NCBI GenBank assembly: GCA_012520815.1
Contig: JAAYNM010000029.1
Coordinates: forward strand, 1-49,322
Length of the DNA stretch: 49,322 bases
Origin: Clostridiales bacterium
GTDB lineage: Bacteria; Bacillota; Clostridia; Lachnospirales; Lachnospiraceae
Direction: 5' to 3'
Part shown: positions 16,934-25,278 of the stretch, one piece after another
How the letters are laid out: each line of letters begins with the position of its first letter
Position numbering within the stretch: position 1 is the first letter of the stretch
Made by a program: the position numbers and the translations under genes
The notes under the pieces: model-generated
Seen by the model: the letters and a program-made list of their open reading frames with translations, nothing else
Told to the model about the DNA's origin: nothing
Databases searched by the model: none

Positions 16934-19816
16934 CTAATTTTGTGCATCCTCAACTGCTGCTCCAACACTTGCACTACCTCCACCATCAACCTTTGGACCA
17001 TTCGCATCTCCATCCATTACTTGATCTAAGGTTATTTCGCCAAAGTAGTATTTCAAAACATCACTAGAAAGAGATACCGCATATGATGATTTGTATCCAT
17101 ATTGAATATTTACGGAGAAACTGATTTCAGGGTCTTGGGCTGGTGCAAAACCAATACAAAGAGCATGATCAGGATAATTGGAATTTTCCTGAGCCGTACC
17201 AGTTTTAGCCGCTACACTAAATGATAAATTTCTAAATGCCGAATAAGAGTCACCCGCACGTTCCATTCCCTTCTTTACTGTAGTTATCGTCGAAGGTAAA
17301 ACATCTATTTGAGTTTGGTTTTTCTCGATTTTAGGAAGAGTATCCCCATTCGCATCCTTTACCGATAAAATAAGTGTCAATTCACTATTTAAGCCATCTG
17401 CTGCAATAGTATTAACATATCTTGCAAGCTGTACACCTGTAAAACTGTTTGTACCTTGACCAATAAATGAAGCAATAACATTTTTATCTGTAAATAATGG
17501 TGCATATTCTTCTATCTCAACACCTGACCTACTTGTGAGTCCAAGCATTTCGCCATAAATCTTTAACTTATCTAGACCACTTTTTTCGTTAAATGCACCA
17601 TATAATTTGCTAGAGACTCTATAACCCACCTCATAGAAGAAGTAGTTACAAGAGACTTCAATAGCTCTACTAATAGTAATTGCACCATGAGATCCTGGGA
17701 AAATCCAACATCTTGGTGATGGTTGAACTGTTTCATATAATCCTGTACAAGAAATCGTGCTGTAAGTATCCACAACACCCTCTTCAAGACCTGTAATTGC
17801 CGAACACATCTTAAATGTAGATCCCGGTGCCGTACGCATCTTTGTTGCTCTACTATATAATGGGCTAGATAAATCCTCACTTAATTGTTGCCAATAAACT
17901 GAATCTATATACCCTGAGAAAATGTTGTTATCATAACTTGGATAAGAAACCATTGCAAGTACATTACCTGTATCTGGATCTACAATGGTACATGATGCCG
18001 AACATGGAGTAAGCGCGATTTGAGCCGGTGTGATTTTTAAAGACTCTATTTGATCCATCATAAAATTGTATGGACTATACATACCATTTCTGAGTCCGTT
18101 ATATATCTGTTCATCAAATTCTAACACGCCCTGATCAAAAAGCAGCATACAAACCTGACTGCCTGAAATAGTACCATAGTTAATCAAGTATTTGTATATT
18201 AGTTTTGTAAAAGCTTTGTCATTTTCAAGTAAATCTTTAATATATATAACTAGAGCTTCATATATTTCTTCTGAAGATAAATATTCTCCGGTAATCGGCA
18301 ACAATGATGTATCCAAAAGATTGTTTGCAACTAAGTACTTTAAAATAGTCCTTAGTGAAATACTATCTCTCATCCAACTTGCATATACTGCATCACTATC
18401 TGGAATATTATCCTTTTGTATAACTCCATCAAGAACTAGTCTATTAAATATGAATGTATAATACGCATTTAATTCCTCTGTTAAATATGATAATGCTGCT
18501 GAATCGTCGTTATATAATTCGTTTTCTATATTAGAAATCACTTGTGTCCTGCTTGCATCCATTGCAGCATAAACATTTTTTTCGTTTTCAGTAGCCTTTT
18601 CGTTGTTAAAATGAGATAAATCTACCACATTATTATTTATCATCTGAAAATATACGGATTTAATGGAAATATACCATTCCTCTATATCTTTTTTGGATAA
18701 TTCATGATTAACAATTTTATCCATGAGTATTCCAGCTAAATGTTCTTCAATAATATGATAAATTCCAATCTGCAAATCTGACTTTATTGTTAAATAGACA
18801 TCATCTCCTGAACCCTGTTCAACATACTCGTCTACACTTAAAACCTTACCTGTGTTATCAGCAATTACCTTGTCATAACCTTTCGCGCCTGCAAGAAAGG
18901 TCTCATATGTAGCTTCTACTCCACTCTTACCCACAATATCATTCAACTGGTATGGAATTGTATCATCTGATATTTGATCATTTAATGCTACCATTTCATC
19001 CTCTGAAGTCTTACCTGTATAGCCTAAGATATGTGCAAAATAAGTACTATTATTGTATACACGAACCGTATCTTCCTCGATCTTAACACCTGGAATCTTT
19101 GCTGCATTTTCATATATAGCCACTACAGTATTTTCAGATACATTATTGGCTATATTGGTAGATATATATTTTTGATAACTATTTAGTGAAAGATTATATC
19201 TAATCATTATAATTTTCAATACTTCTTCATCTGTATACGATTCATCCGTTACTTTATAACGCTCGTCCCGTAGATATTCAAAGGTAGTTCTTGCTGATTC
19301 TTCTGAATGCCTTACATCCTCGGTATCTAAATCTTCACCATAAATATTTTTTAAGAATCTAATCCTACTGGTTTCAGAATAAGATTCATTAAATGAAATT
19401 CCACCAGCATCATCTATAACTAAAGCAAAATCACTTATGATAAAATCTCCATTTTTTTCAATAAGTCCAATAGTAGTATGCACAATGTCATTTAATTGTG
19501 CATTTTTTTTACTTGAACTATCAATTGTATCCTCCAATGTAACAGCATAGGTCGGCTTATTATATGCCAACAAATTGCCATCTGCATCATAAATATTGCC
19601 CCTAGTTCCTCTGTAGAAACGGGTTCTTTCGCTCTTTTGATTATACTCAGAGGCATACTTCTCTGAATTGACTATCTGTAGATTAAATACTCTATATATC
19701 AATATAGAAAATAACCCAAAACATATTAGTGTTAGTATAAATATTCTTGACTTAACAAATCCCCATACAATTTCTAATAATTCTTTAATCAACGGATTTT
19801 TCACCTCTTTTTTCAT
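16934..19816 (-). CDS. mrdA: Penicillin-binding protein 2 (class B transpeptidase) with large insertion
   Basis: The elongasome transpeptidase that cross-links glycan made by RodA. One N-terminal membrane anchor (residues ~24-46) is followed by the dimerisation region, then a transpeptidase domain with all three active-site motifs: STFK (S666), SCN (722-724) and KTG (871-873). At 960 residues it is several hundred longer than typical PBP2. Most of the excess is a helical insertion at about 352-605 between LTIKSDLQ and CTIVDPDTGNVLAMVS, which are nearly adjacent in ordinary PBP2. It overlaps mreD. A TTG at 19792, eight bases after GAGGTGA, is an attractive alternative start (MIKELLEIVW). Confidence 0.93.
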   Translation of the reverse strand: MKKEVKNPLIKELLEIVWGFVKSRIFILTLICFGLFSILIYRVFNLQIVNSEKYASEYNQKSERTRFYRGTRGNIYDADGNLLAYNKPTYAVTLEDTIDSSSKKNAQLNDIVHTTIGLIEKNGDFIISDFALVIDDAGGISFNESYSETSRIRFLKNIYGEDLDTEDVRHSEESARTTFEYLRDERYKVTDESYTDEEVLKIIMIRYNLSLNSYQKYISTNIANNVSENTVVAIYENAAKIPGVKIEEDTVRVYNNSTYFAHILGYTGKTSEDEMVALNDQISDDTIPYQLNDIVGKSGVEATYETFLAGAKGYDKVIADNTGKVLSVDEYVEQGSGDDVYLTIKSDLQIGIYHIIEEHLAGILMDKIVNHELSKKDIEEWYISIKSVYFQMINNNVVDLSHFNNEKATENEKNVYAAMDASRTQVISNIENELYNDDSAALSYLTEELNAYYTFIFNRLVLDGVIQKDNIPDSDAVYASWMRDSISLRTILKYLVANNLLDTSLLPITGEYLSSEEIYEALVIYIKDLLENDKAFTKLIYKYLINYGTISGSQVCMLLFDQGVLEFDEQIYNGLRNGMYSPYNFMMDQIESLKITPAQIALTPCSASCTIVDPDTGNVLAMVSYPSYDNNIFSGYIDSVYWQQLSEDLSSPLYSRATKMRTAPGSTFKMCSAITGLEEGVVDTYSTISCTGLYETVQPSPRCWIFPGSHGAITISRAIEVSCNYFFYEVGYRVSSKLYGAFNEKSGLDKLKIYGEMLGLTSRSGVEIEEYAPLFTDKNVIASFIGQGTNSFTGVQLARYVNTIAADGLNSELTLILSVKDANGDTLPKIEKNQTQIDVLPSTITTVKKGMERAGDSYSAFRNLSFSVAAKTGTAQENSNYPDHALCIGFAPAQDPEISFSVNIQYGYKSSYAVSLSSDVLKYYFGEITLDQVMDGDANGPKVDGGGSASVGAAVEDAQN

Positions 19817-20309
19817 ATTTCTCTATTTTACTATCTATCCATAGGATTATCTTAAATAGGAACAATGTGACAAATACTGTATACACTATCTCTGGTATAA
19901 TTATATGTCTTAGATAATATGGCAAATCTAACTTATTTCTAATCATAAAGGCAAATACATAATAGAAAAACTCGTATGCAAATGTACTGATAGCTACAGC
20001 TATTACAGGTATGTGATAATTTTTTATATAAATCATATCATTAAAAATGCCATTTAAAAATCCGATATACATTAAAATCATGGCATTTATACCCATAACA
20101 TCACCTATTCCAAAAAAGACGTCGAGAAGCAGGCCTGCAAAAAAACCTATATACATGCCTGCTCTTCTACCTCGTAGTAATCCATACATACAAACAATAA
20201 TAATTATTAAATTAGGAGCAACGTTTCCCAATGAAATTGCTCCCGAAAATGTTGTTTGTATAACGAATAATAATATCACTAAAATTGTATAAATAATCTT
20301 TCTAAGCAT
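19785..20309 (-). CDS. mreD: Rod shape-determining membrane protein MreD
   Basis: A 174-residue polytopic membrane protein of the elongasome with about five or six helices, starting LRKIIYTILVILLFVIQTTF and including the GRRAGMYIGFFAGLLLD region typical of the family. AAGGTG precedes the ATG at 20309. It lies 13 bases after mreC, and its 3' end overlaps pbp2 by 32 bases (8 if pbp2 starts at the TTG), suggesting translational coupling. MreD is poorly conserved in sequence; the position between mreC and pbp2 supports the call. Confidence 0.92.
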   Translation of the reverse strand: MLRKIIYTILVILLFVIQTTFSGAISLGNVAPNLIIIIVCMYGLLRGRRAGMYIGFFAGLLLDVFFGIGDVMGINAMILMYIGFLNGIFNDMIYIKNYHIPVIAVAISTFAYEFFYYVFAFMIRNKLDLPYYLRHIIIPEIVYTVFVTLFLFKIILWIDSKIEKYEKRGEKSVD

Positions 20310-20322
20310 AAGCTACACCTTG

Positions 20323-21171
20323 CTACTGAAAATTTTCTTTTAACTGTGTAATAACAAGTACCTCTTCAAGATGTGCAAAATCAACAACTGGCATTAAATA
20401 ACTCGACTTTGTTAATCTATTTGCATCATCCTCAATGGTAGTTACATATCCTATTAGGATACCCGGAACAAATTTATCACTTATGTATGAAGTGAGTAAC
20501 ATATCCCCTTCTTTTACATTGGCGTTGATATTGATATTAGAAACTTTAATCAATCCCTGTTCCATCAATTTCAAATCACCACTAACTATACATGTATCAG
20601 AAGTGGTGGCAAACTTTGCACCTACATTACTGTCATCATTTATAATTGATGTAACCTTTGCATAGTTGCTACCAACATATGTTATTATACCCACTAAACC
20701 GCCATCTGCAATTACATTCATATCTACTGCAAGCCCAGAATCTGATCCTTTGTCAATAGTAAAGACTGTAAACCAGTTACTGGTATCTTTTCCAATTACC
20801 CTCGCTGCAACTTTTGGATAATCTGAATAAATGTCATCTAATTCATATAGTTCACGAAGTCTAGATAACTCGTTTTGCTGTTGACTTAGGATAACATTTT
20901 CAGATTTTAATTCACTGTTTTCAGCCTTAAGAGCCTTATTTTCTTCTTGTAAGCTTTGAATATCTCTAAGATTATCTGCCTTGTCCGAAAACCATCCGCC
21001 TACATAGTTCATACCTTTTTGAACTGGTATAATTACAGTTGCCACAGTATTTTTTATAGGTTTTGCAAAATTGTCGTTTACTAAACATAATGCTACAAAT
21101 GCTATACATATAGCAGTGAGAAAACCTATCACATATTTAGTTGGTATATTGATTTTGTCACGCTTTTTCAT
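20323..21171 (-). CDS. mreC: Rod shape-determining protein MreC
   Basis: A 282-residue bitopic protein: a short basic cytoplasmic N-terminus, one membrane helix (about 12-31), a coiled coil (about 70-105, LQEENKALKAENSELKSEN) and the paired beta-barrel domain that contacts PBP2 (VAARVIGKDTSNWFTVFTID, then GLVGIITYVG). GAGGTTATT precedes the ATG. It follows mreB directly (13 bases) and acts as a scaffold joining MreB filaments to the periplasmic-side wall enzymes encoded downstream. Confidence 0.95.
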   Translation of the reverse strand: MKKRDKINIPTKYVIGFLTAICIAFVALCLVNDNFAKPIKNTVATVIIPVQKGMNYVGGWFSDKADNLRDIQSLQEENKALKAENSELKSENVILSQQQNELSRLRELYELDDIYSDYPKVAARVIGKDTSNWFTVFTIDKGSDSGLAVDMNVIADGGLVGIITYVGSNYAKVTSIINDDSNVGAKFATTSDTCIVSGDLKLMEQGLIKVSNININANVKEGDMLLTSYISDKFVPGILIGYVTTIEDDANRLTKSSYLMPVVDFAHLEEVLVITQLKENFQ

Positions 21172-21183
21172 AATAACCTCGAT

Positions 21184-22206
21184 TTAGTCATATTCCTTTT
21201 CTCTTGGTATATATGTTAATTTAACAAGTTCTTCTGATGAAAGTATGTCAGAAATACCTCTAATTACCGACTCTGATGGCTCATCTGCAACATTTACTTC
21301 AAGTCCTGTTTCCTGCTTGATGAGTACATCAAGATTTCTAATAGCTGCTGAACCACCAGTTAAGTAAATACCTCTATTATAAATATCTGCTGTAAGTTCT
21401 GGTGGAGTTCTCTCAAGTATAACTTTAATGTTTTCTACTATTTGGTGAAGCAAGTCTGAGATGCCTTCATGTACTAAGGCTCCTGTTATCTCTCTTGCAT
21501 TTGGTAAACCTGTGACTATATTTCTTCCATATGCCATACAAACTTCATTTTCATCGCCATTAACAGCGTCTGCAAGTTCTTTCTTAACAATTTCAGCTGA
21601 TCTGGAACCGATAATTAAATTGAATTTCCTACGGATAACGGAGCATATTGCTTCATCTAATTTATTGCCGCCTACTTTAATAAGCTTACTAAGTACAATA
21701 CCGCCCAGTGAAATAACAGTAATTTCTGTAGTATCCGCACCAATATTTACCAATAAGTGTCCGTTAGGACTATTTACATCAATACCAACACCTACAGCAT
21801 CTGCAATAGGCTTTTCTATTACACTAATCTTCTTAGACTTCACCTTTGCATCCATAATCACATCATAAAAGGCTCTTTTTTCTACTTCAGTAATATCTGT
21901 TGGAACTGCAATACAAAAATCTGCTCCTGTAACTGCCTTTCCTCCATTGATCTCTTTATAAAAACAATTGAATAATATTTCCATATTTTGAATATCTGCA
22001 ATAACGCCAAACTTTATTGGAAAAGAAACCTTAATATTTTCTGGAGCTTTTTCATACATTTGAAATGCAGGATCTCCATAACTAAATATTTCACTTCTAT
22101 TCTTAATTGCAATAACATTCTTTTGATTGATTATTCCATTATTTGCTAACGAAAACATTTTGATGTTGCTAGTTCCTAAATCTACTCCATAAACGTGTGC
22201 TGCCAT
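21184..22206 (-). CDS. mreB: Actin-like rod shape-determining protein MreB
   Basis: A bacterial actin of 340 residues that forms membrane-bound filaments guiding wall synthesis. The nucleotide-binding motifs are present: phosphate 1 VDLGTSNIKMF at the N-terminus, phosphate 2 LVNIGADTTEITVISLGG, and the adenosine motif GIYLTGGSAAIRNLD. Some spots differ from the usual consensus (GTSNIKMF in place of GTANTLVY-like), which may reflect an Mbl or MreBH-type paralogue. GGAAGAAC precedes the ATG at 22206, and radC ends 21 bases upstream, the classical order. Confidence 0.94.
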   Translation of the reverse strand: MAAHVYGVDLGTSNIKMFSLANNGIINQKNVIAIKNRSEIFSYGDPAFQMYEKAPENIKVSFPIKFGVIADIQNMEILFNCFYKEINGGKAVTGADFCIAVPTDITEVEKRAFYDVIMDAKVKSKKISVIEKPIADAVGVGIDVNSPNGHLLVNIGADTTEITVISLGGIVLSKLIKVGGNKLDEAICSVIRRKFNLIIGSRSAEIVKKELADAVNGDENEVCMAYGRNIVTGLPNAREITGALVHEGISDLLHQIVENIKVILERTPPELTADIYNRGIYLTGGSAAIRNLDVLIKQETGLEVNVADEPSESVIRGISDILSSEELVKLTYIPREKEYD

Positions 22207-22227
22207 AGTTCTTCCTTTTCCTTTCGA

Positions 22228-22920
22228 TTACAATAATTCCTTTTCTCTAAAACTAATGTAACTATTATCTCCAATTATAATATGGTCTATCAGTGAAATA
22301 CCAACAATATCTCCTGCATCTTTGATTCTTCTTGTCACAATCTCATCTTCCCTGCTAGGAGTTGGATCGCCACTTGGATGATTATGAATGAGAATAATAT
22401 TTACAGCCTTCACCCGCAATGCCTGCACAAAAATCTCTCTAGGCGATGCAATTGATGAATTTACAGTTCCTTTAGAAATATTAAATTCACCAAGTAGTGC
22501 TGACTTGGTATTGAGTGCCAACATCATAAGATTCTCATAGTCTTTGTGACGCAAGTCTTCTCTATAGTATTCGGCAATTGTTCTTGGATTATTAAAGGAA
22601 ATCCTTTTTGTAGCATTAGCTTTAGATATTCTTCTAGACAATTCAAATATACATTTTAATTGAACTGATTTAACTACACCAATTCCGGCAATATCCATCA
22701 ATTCTTCTCTTTGCATTTTACATACTCCTAGAAGTCCTTCATCTCCAGATGCTTTTAAAATCTCATTGGCTAGGTCAACTGATTGTTTGCCCTTAATTCC
22801 TGTTCTAATAATAATTCCAAGAAGTTCAGCATCCGAAAGACACTCTGCCCCAAAGGCAACACATCTCTCGTAAGGCCGTTCATTCACTGGTAAATCCTTA
22901 ATTCTTTGATTTTTATACAT
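22228..22920 (-). CDS. radC: RadC family JAB/MPN-domain protein
   Basis: A 230-residue RadC protein with an N-terminal helix-hairpin-helix-like region (LMDIAGIGVVKSVQL, about 74-88) and a C-terminal JAB1/MPN metalloprotein domain whose motif HNHPSGDPTPSRED (H179, H181, D192) is complete. The family was named for DNA repair, but its actual biochemical role is uncertain. ATG at 22920 is preferred because GGAGGT lies seven bases before it; the frame extends 20 codons further with no ribosome site. It heads the mre cluster from its own promoter (22971-22999). Confidence 0.94.
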   Translation of the reverse strand: MYKNQRIKDLPVNERPYERCVAFGAECLSDAELLGIIIRTGIKGKQSVDLANEILKASGDEGLLGVCKMQREELMDIAGIGVVKSVQLKCIFELSRRISKANATKRISFNNPRTIAEYYREDLRHKDYENLMMLALNTKSALLGEFNISKGTVNSSIASPREIFVQALRVKAVNIILIHNHPSGDPTPSREDEIVTRRIKDAGDIVGISLIDHIIIGDNSYISFREKELL

Positions 22921-22970
22921 CAATTTAACCTCCACACAACTCTCCAAGCTGTAAAAGGCCATACGATGTA

Positions 22971-22999
22971 ATTTTAGCACAAATAAAAAATAATGTATA
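22971..22999 (-). promoter_or_regulatory. Promoter of radC-mreBCD-pbp2
   Basis: On the minus strand, TATACA (22999-22994), a 17-base spacer and TAAAAT (22976-22971), with TGC before the -10 making an extended -10 element. Confidence 0.6.
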
Positions 23000-23013
23000 C
23001 AGAATTTTTATAT

Positions 23014-24294
23014 TTATAAGTTGACAATACCTGCATCAACTAATTTTTGTAAAGACATCATTATACCAAACTTTGCATGATACCATGTTAGTCCACCCTG
23101 AAAATATACAGCATATGGTTCTTTAATTGGTCCATCTGCACTAAGTTCAATCGATGAACCCTGAACAAATGCTCCTGCGGCCATAATTACATCTGCATCA
23201 TATCCTGGCATTTCCCATGGTTCCGGTGTTACATAGCTATCAACAGGTGCTGCAGCTTGAATCCCCTTACAGAATTCTATTACGCCCTCAGGCCTTCCAA
23301 ATTCAACTGCCTGAATAATATCGTGACGTGGCTCACTTCCATTAGGAACCACCTTAAAACCCAATTTTTCGTATATATTTGCTGCAAAAACTGCACCCTT
23401 TAGAGCACAGGATGTAACTACTGGAGCCATAAACAATCCTTGGAATAAACTTTTTGTAATACCAAGAGTTGCCCCTACTTCTTTTCCAAGACCAGGGGTG
23501 GTAAGTCTAAATGCTGCATTTTCAATACACGCTCTAGTCCCTGCTATATAACCGCCAATTGGTGCAAGACCACCACCTGGATTCTTTATCAAAGAGCCAA
23601 CTATCATATCAGCTCCAAAGTCTGAGGGTTCAACAGTATCAACAAATTCCCCATAACAGTTATCAACCATAACAATAAGGTCTTTATCAATATCCTTTAT
23701 AAATTTAACTGCTTCGCCAATGGCACGCACTGAAAGTGTAGGTCTTGTTTGATATCCCTTTGACCTTTGTATAGCTACAAGTTTAGTTCTTCCATTAACA
23801 CTTTCTTTTATCTTTTGAAAGTCAAATGAACCATCCTCTTTTAAATCAACTTGTGCATATGTAACTCCATATTCCTTCAGTGAGCCTCTTGATTCTCTTA
23901 TACCTATTACCTCTTCCAGAGTGTCATATGGTTTTCCTGAAATAGATAACAATTCATCTCCTGGTCTTAGATTTCCAGACAATGCAACATTTAATGCATG
24001 AGTTCCACATACTAAATTAGGACGCACAAGGGCATCCTCGGTATTGAAGATATCTGCATATACAGCTTCTAATGTATCTCTACCGCTATCATTATATCCA
24101 TACCCAGATGAACTTTCAAAATGAGTTTCACTCACTCTATTTTTTTGCATAGCTCTAATAACCTTAAGTTGATTATATTCTGCAACTTCATCAATTTTTT
24201 CAAATCTCTCCTTAAGTTCTGCAATAATCTTCTCTGAAAAATCAAAAACATTTTTATTAATTCCTAAATTTGCGTATATCTCTTCTGATGCCAT
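23014..24294 (-). CDS. Methionine gamma-lyase family PLP protein (YnbB/aluminium-resistance type)
   Basis: A 426-residue fold-type I PLP enzyme of the PF06838 family, annotated variously as methionine gamma-lyase-like or aluminium resistance protein. Visible features are ESSSGYGYNDSGRDTLE, the FNTEDALVRPNLVCGTHAL segment, MVDNCYGEFVD with the cofactor-contacting aspartate, and the PLP lysine in SLIKNPGGGLAPIGGY. The true substrate is not known for most members. AAAGGA precedes the ATG at 24294; it lies 14 bases after miaA, continuing mutS-mutL-miaA, a linkage seen in many Firmicutes. Confidence 0.9.
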   Translation of the reverse strand: MASEEIYANLGINKNVFDFSEKIIAELKERFEKIDEVAEYNQLKVIRAMQKNRVSETHFESSSGYGYNDSGRDTLEAVYADIFNTEDALVRPNLVCGTHALNVALSGNLRPGDELLSISGKPYDTLEEVIGIRESRGSLKEYGVTYAQVDLKEDGSFDFQKIKESVNGRTKLVAIQRSKGYQTRPTLSVRAIGEAVKFIKDIDKDLIVMVDNCYGEFVDTVEPSDFGADMIVGSLIKNPGGGLAPIGGYIAGTRACIENAAFRLTTPGLGKEVGATLGITKSLFQGLFMAPVVTSCALKGAVFAANIYEKLGFKVVPNGSEPRHDIIQAVEFGRPEGVIEFCKGIQAAAPVDSYVTPEPWEMPGYDADVIMAAGAFVQGSSIELSADGPIKEPYAVYFQGGLTWYHAKFGIMMSLQKLVDAGIVNL

Positions 24295-24308
24295 CTTTTA
24301 TCCTTTCA

Positions 24309-25250
24309 TTAGGAAATTATTTCTCCTAAATTTCCCATAATAAAGTTTAGTACTCTTTCTTTATCAAAATCAAACTTTTCGTAGTCTATCCAAGTTACTT
24401 CTTTTTCTCTTCTAAACCAGGTAAGCTGCCGCTTGGCAAAGTGTCGTGTGTTTAATTTAATATTATCTACCGCTTCTTGTAATGTATTATTTCCTAAAAG
24501 GTGCTGGATAATCTCTTTATACCCAATACCCTGCATAGATACTAAATCTTTGGAATAGCCCATTTTAAGTAAATTTTCCACTTCTTCTACAAGACCTTGC
24601 TCTATCATCAAATCCACACGCTTATTAATTCTATCGTATAATATATTTCTGTCCATATTTAAAACATAATATCGAAAATCATATGGTGATGTTTTTTTAC
24701 TTTCTGTTTCATTATGTTTTGATATAGGATATCCATTTATTCTATAAAATTCAATAGCTCTAATAACTCTTTTCACATTATTTGCATGAATATTATTTGC
24801 AGATTCTAAATCTACTTCCTTTAATATTTCATGCATATGCAAAGATCCATGCTTCTTACATTCCTCTTCCAGTTCCGATCTAATACTAGTGTTATTTCCC
24901 TCCTCGTCAAATGTAACATCATATAATAGAGATTGTATATAAAATCCCGTACCACCTGCAACTATTGGAATGTTGCCATGGCTTCTAATGGTCTTTGCGT
25001 AATTTTTTGCCATATTTTTAAATATGCATATATTAAATTCTTCATCTGGATACAATTCATCAATTAAATAATGTGGGATTCCCTGCATTTCATCATAGGA
25101 TACCTTTGCAGAACCCACATTAATATATTTATATACTTGAATAGAATCTGCACTGATAATTTCTCCACCAATTTTCTTTGCAAGTTCAACAGATAACTCT
25201 GTTTTACCTGAAGCAGTCGGTCCAGTTAAAACAATTAAAGGTTCTTTCAT
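24309..25250 (-). CDS. miaA: tRNA dimethylallyltransferase
   Basis: Adds a dimethylallyl group to A37 of tRNAs reading U-starting codons; MiaB, encoded at 31458-32912, then methylthiolates the same base. The 313-residue protein has the P-loop GPTASGKTELS, the DSIQVYKYINVGSAK region, AGGTGFYIQSLLY and the C-terminal RQLTWFRRE motif. The ribosome site before the ATG at 25250 is weak, and mutL ends 28 bases upstream, so translation may be coupled to it. Confidence 0.96.
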   Translation of the reverse strand: MKEPLIVLTGPTASGKTELSVELAKKIGGEIISADSIQVYKYINVGSAKVSYDEMQGIPHYLIDELYPDEEFNICIFKNMAKNYAKTIRSHGNIPIVAGGTGFYIQSLLYDVTFDEEGNNTSIRSELEEECKKHGSLHMHEILKEVDLESANNIHANNVKRVIRAIEFYRINGYPISKHNETESKKTSPYDFRYYVLNMDRNILYDRINKRVDLMIEQGLVEEVENLLKMGYSKDLVSMQGIGYKEIIQHLLGNNTLQEAVDNIKLNTRHFAKRQLTWFRREKEVTWIDYEKFDFDKERVLNFIMGNLGEIIS

Positions 25251-25278
25251 ATCGTTACCAAACTATGCCTTTCCTTTA

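Noticed and set aside
17572..17880. 102-codon minus-strand frame within pbp2
   Set aside because: It is an out-of-frame shadow of the transpeptidase domain, whose active-site motifs read through in the main frame.
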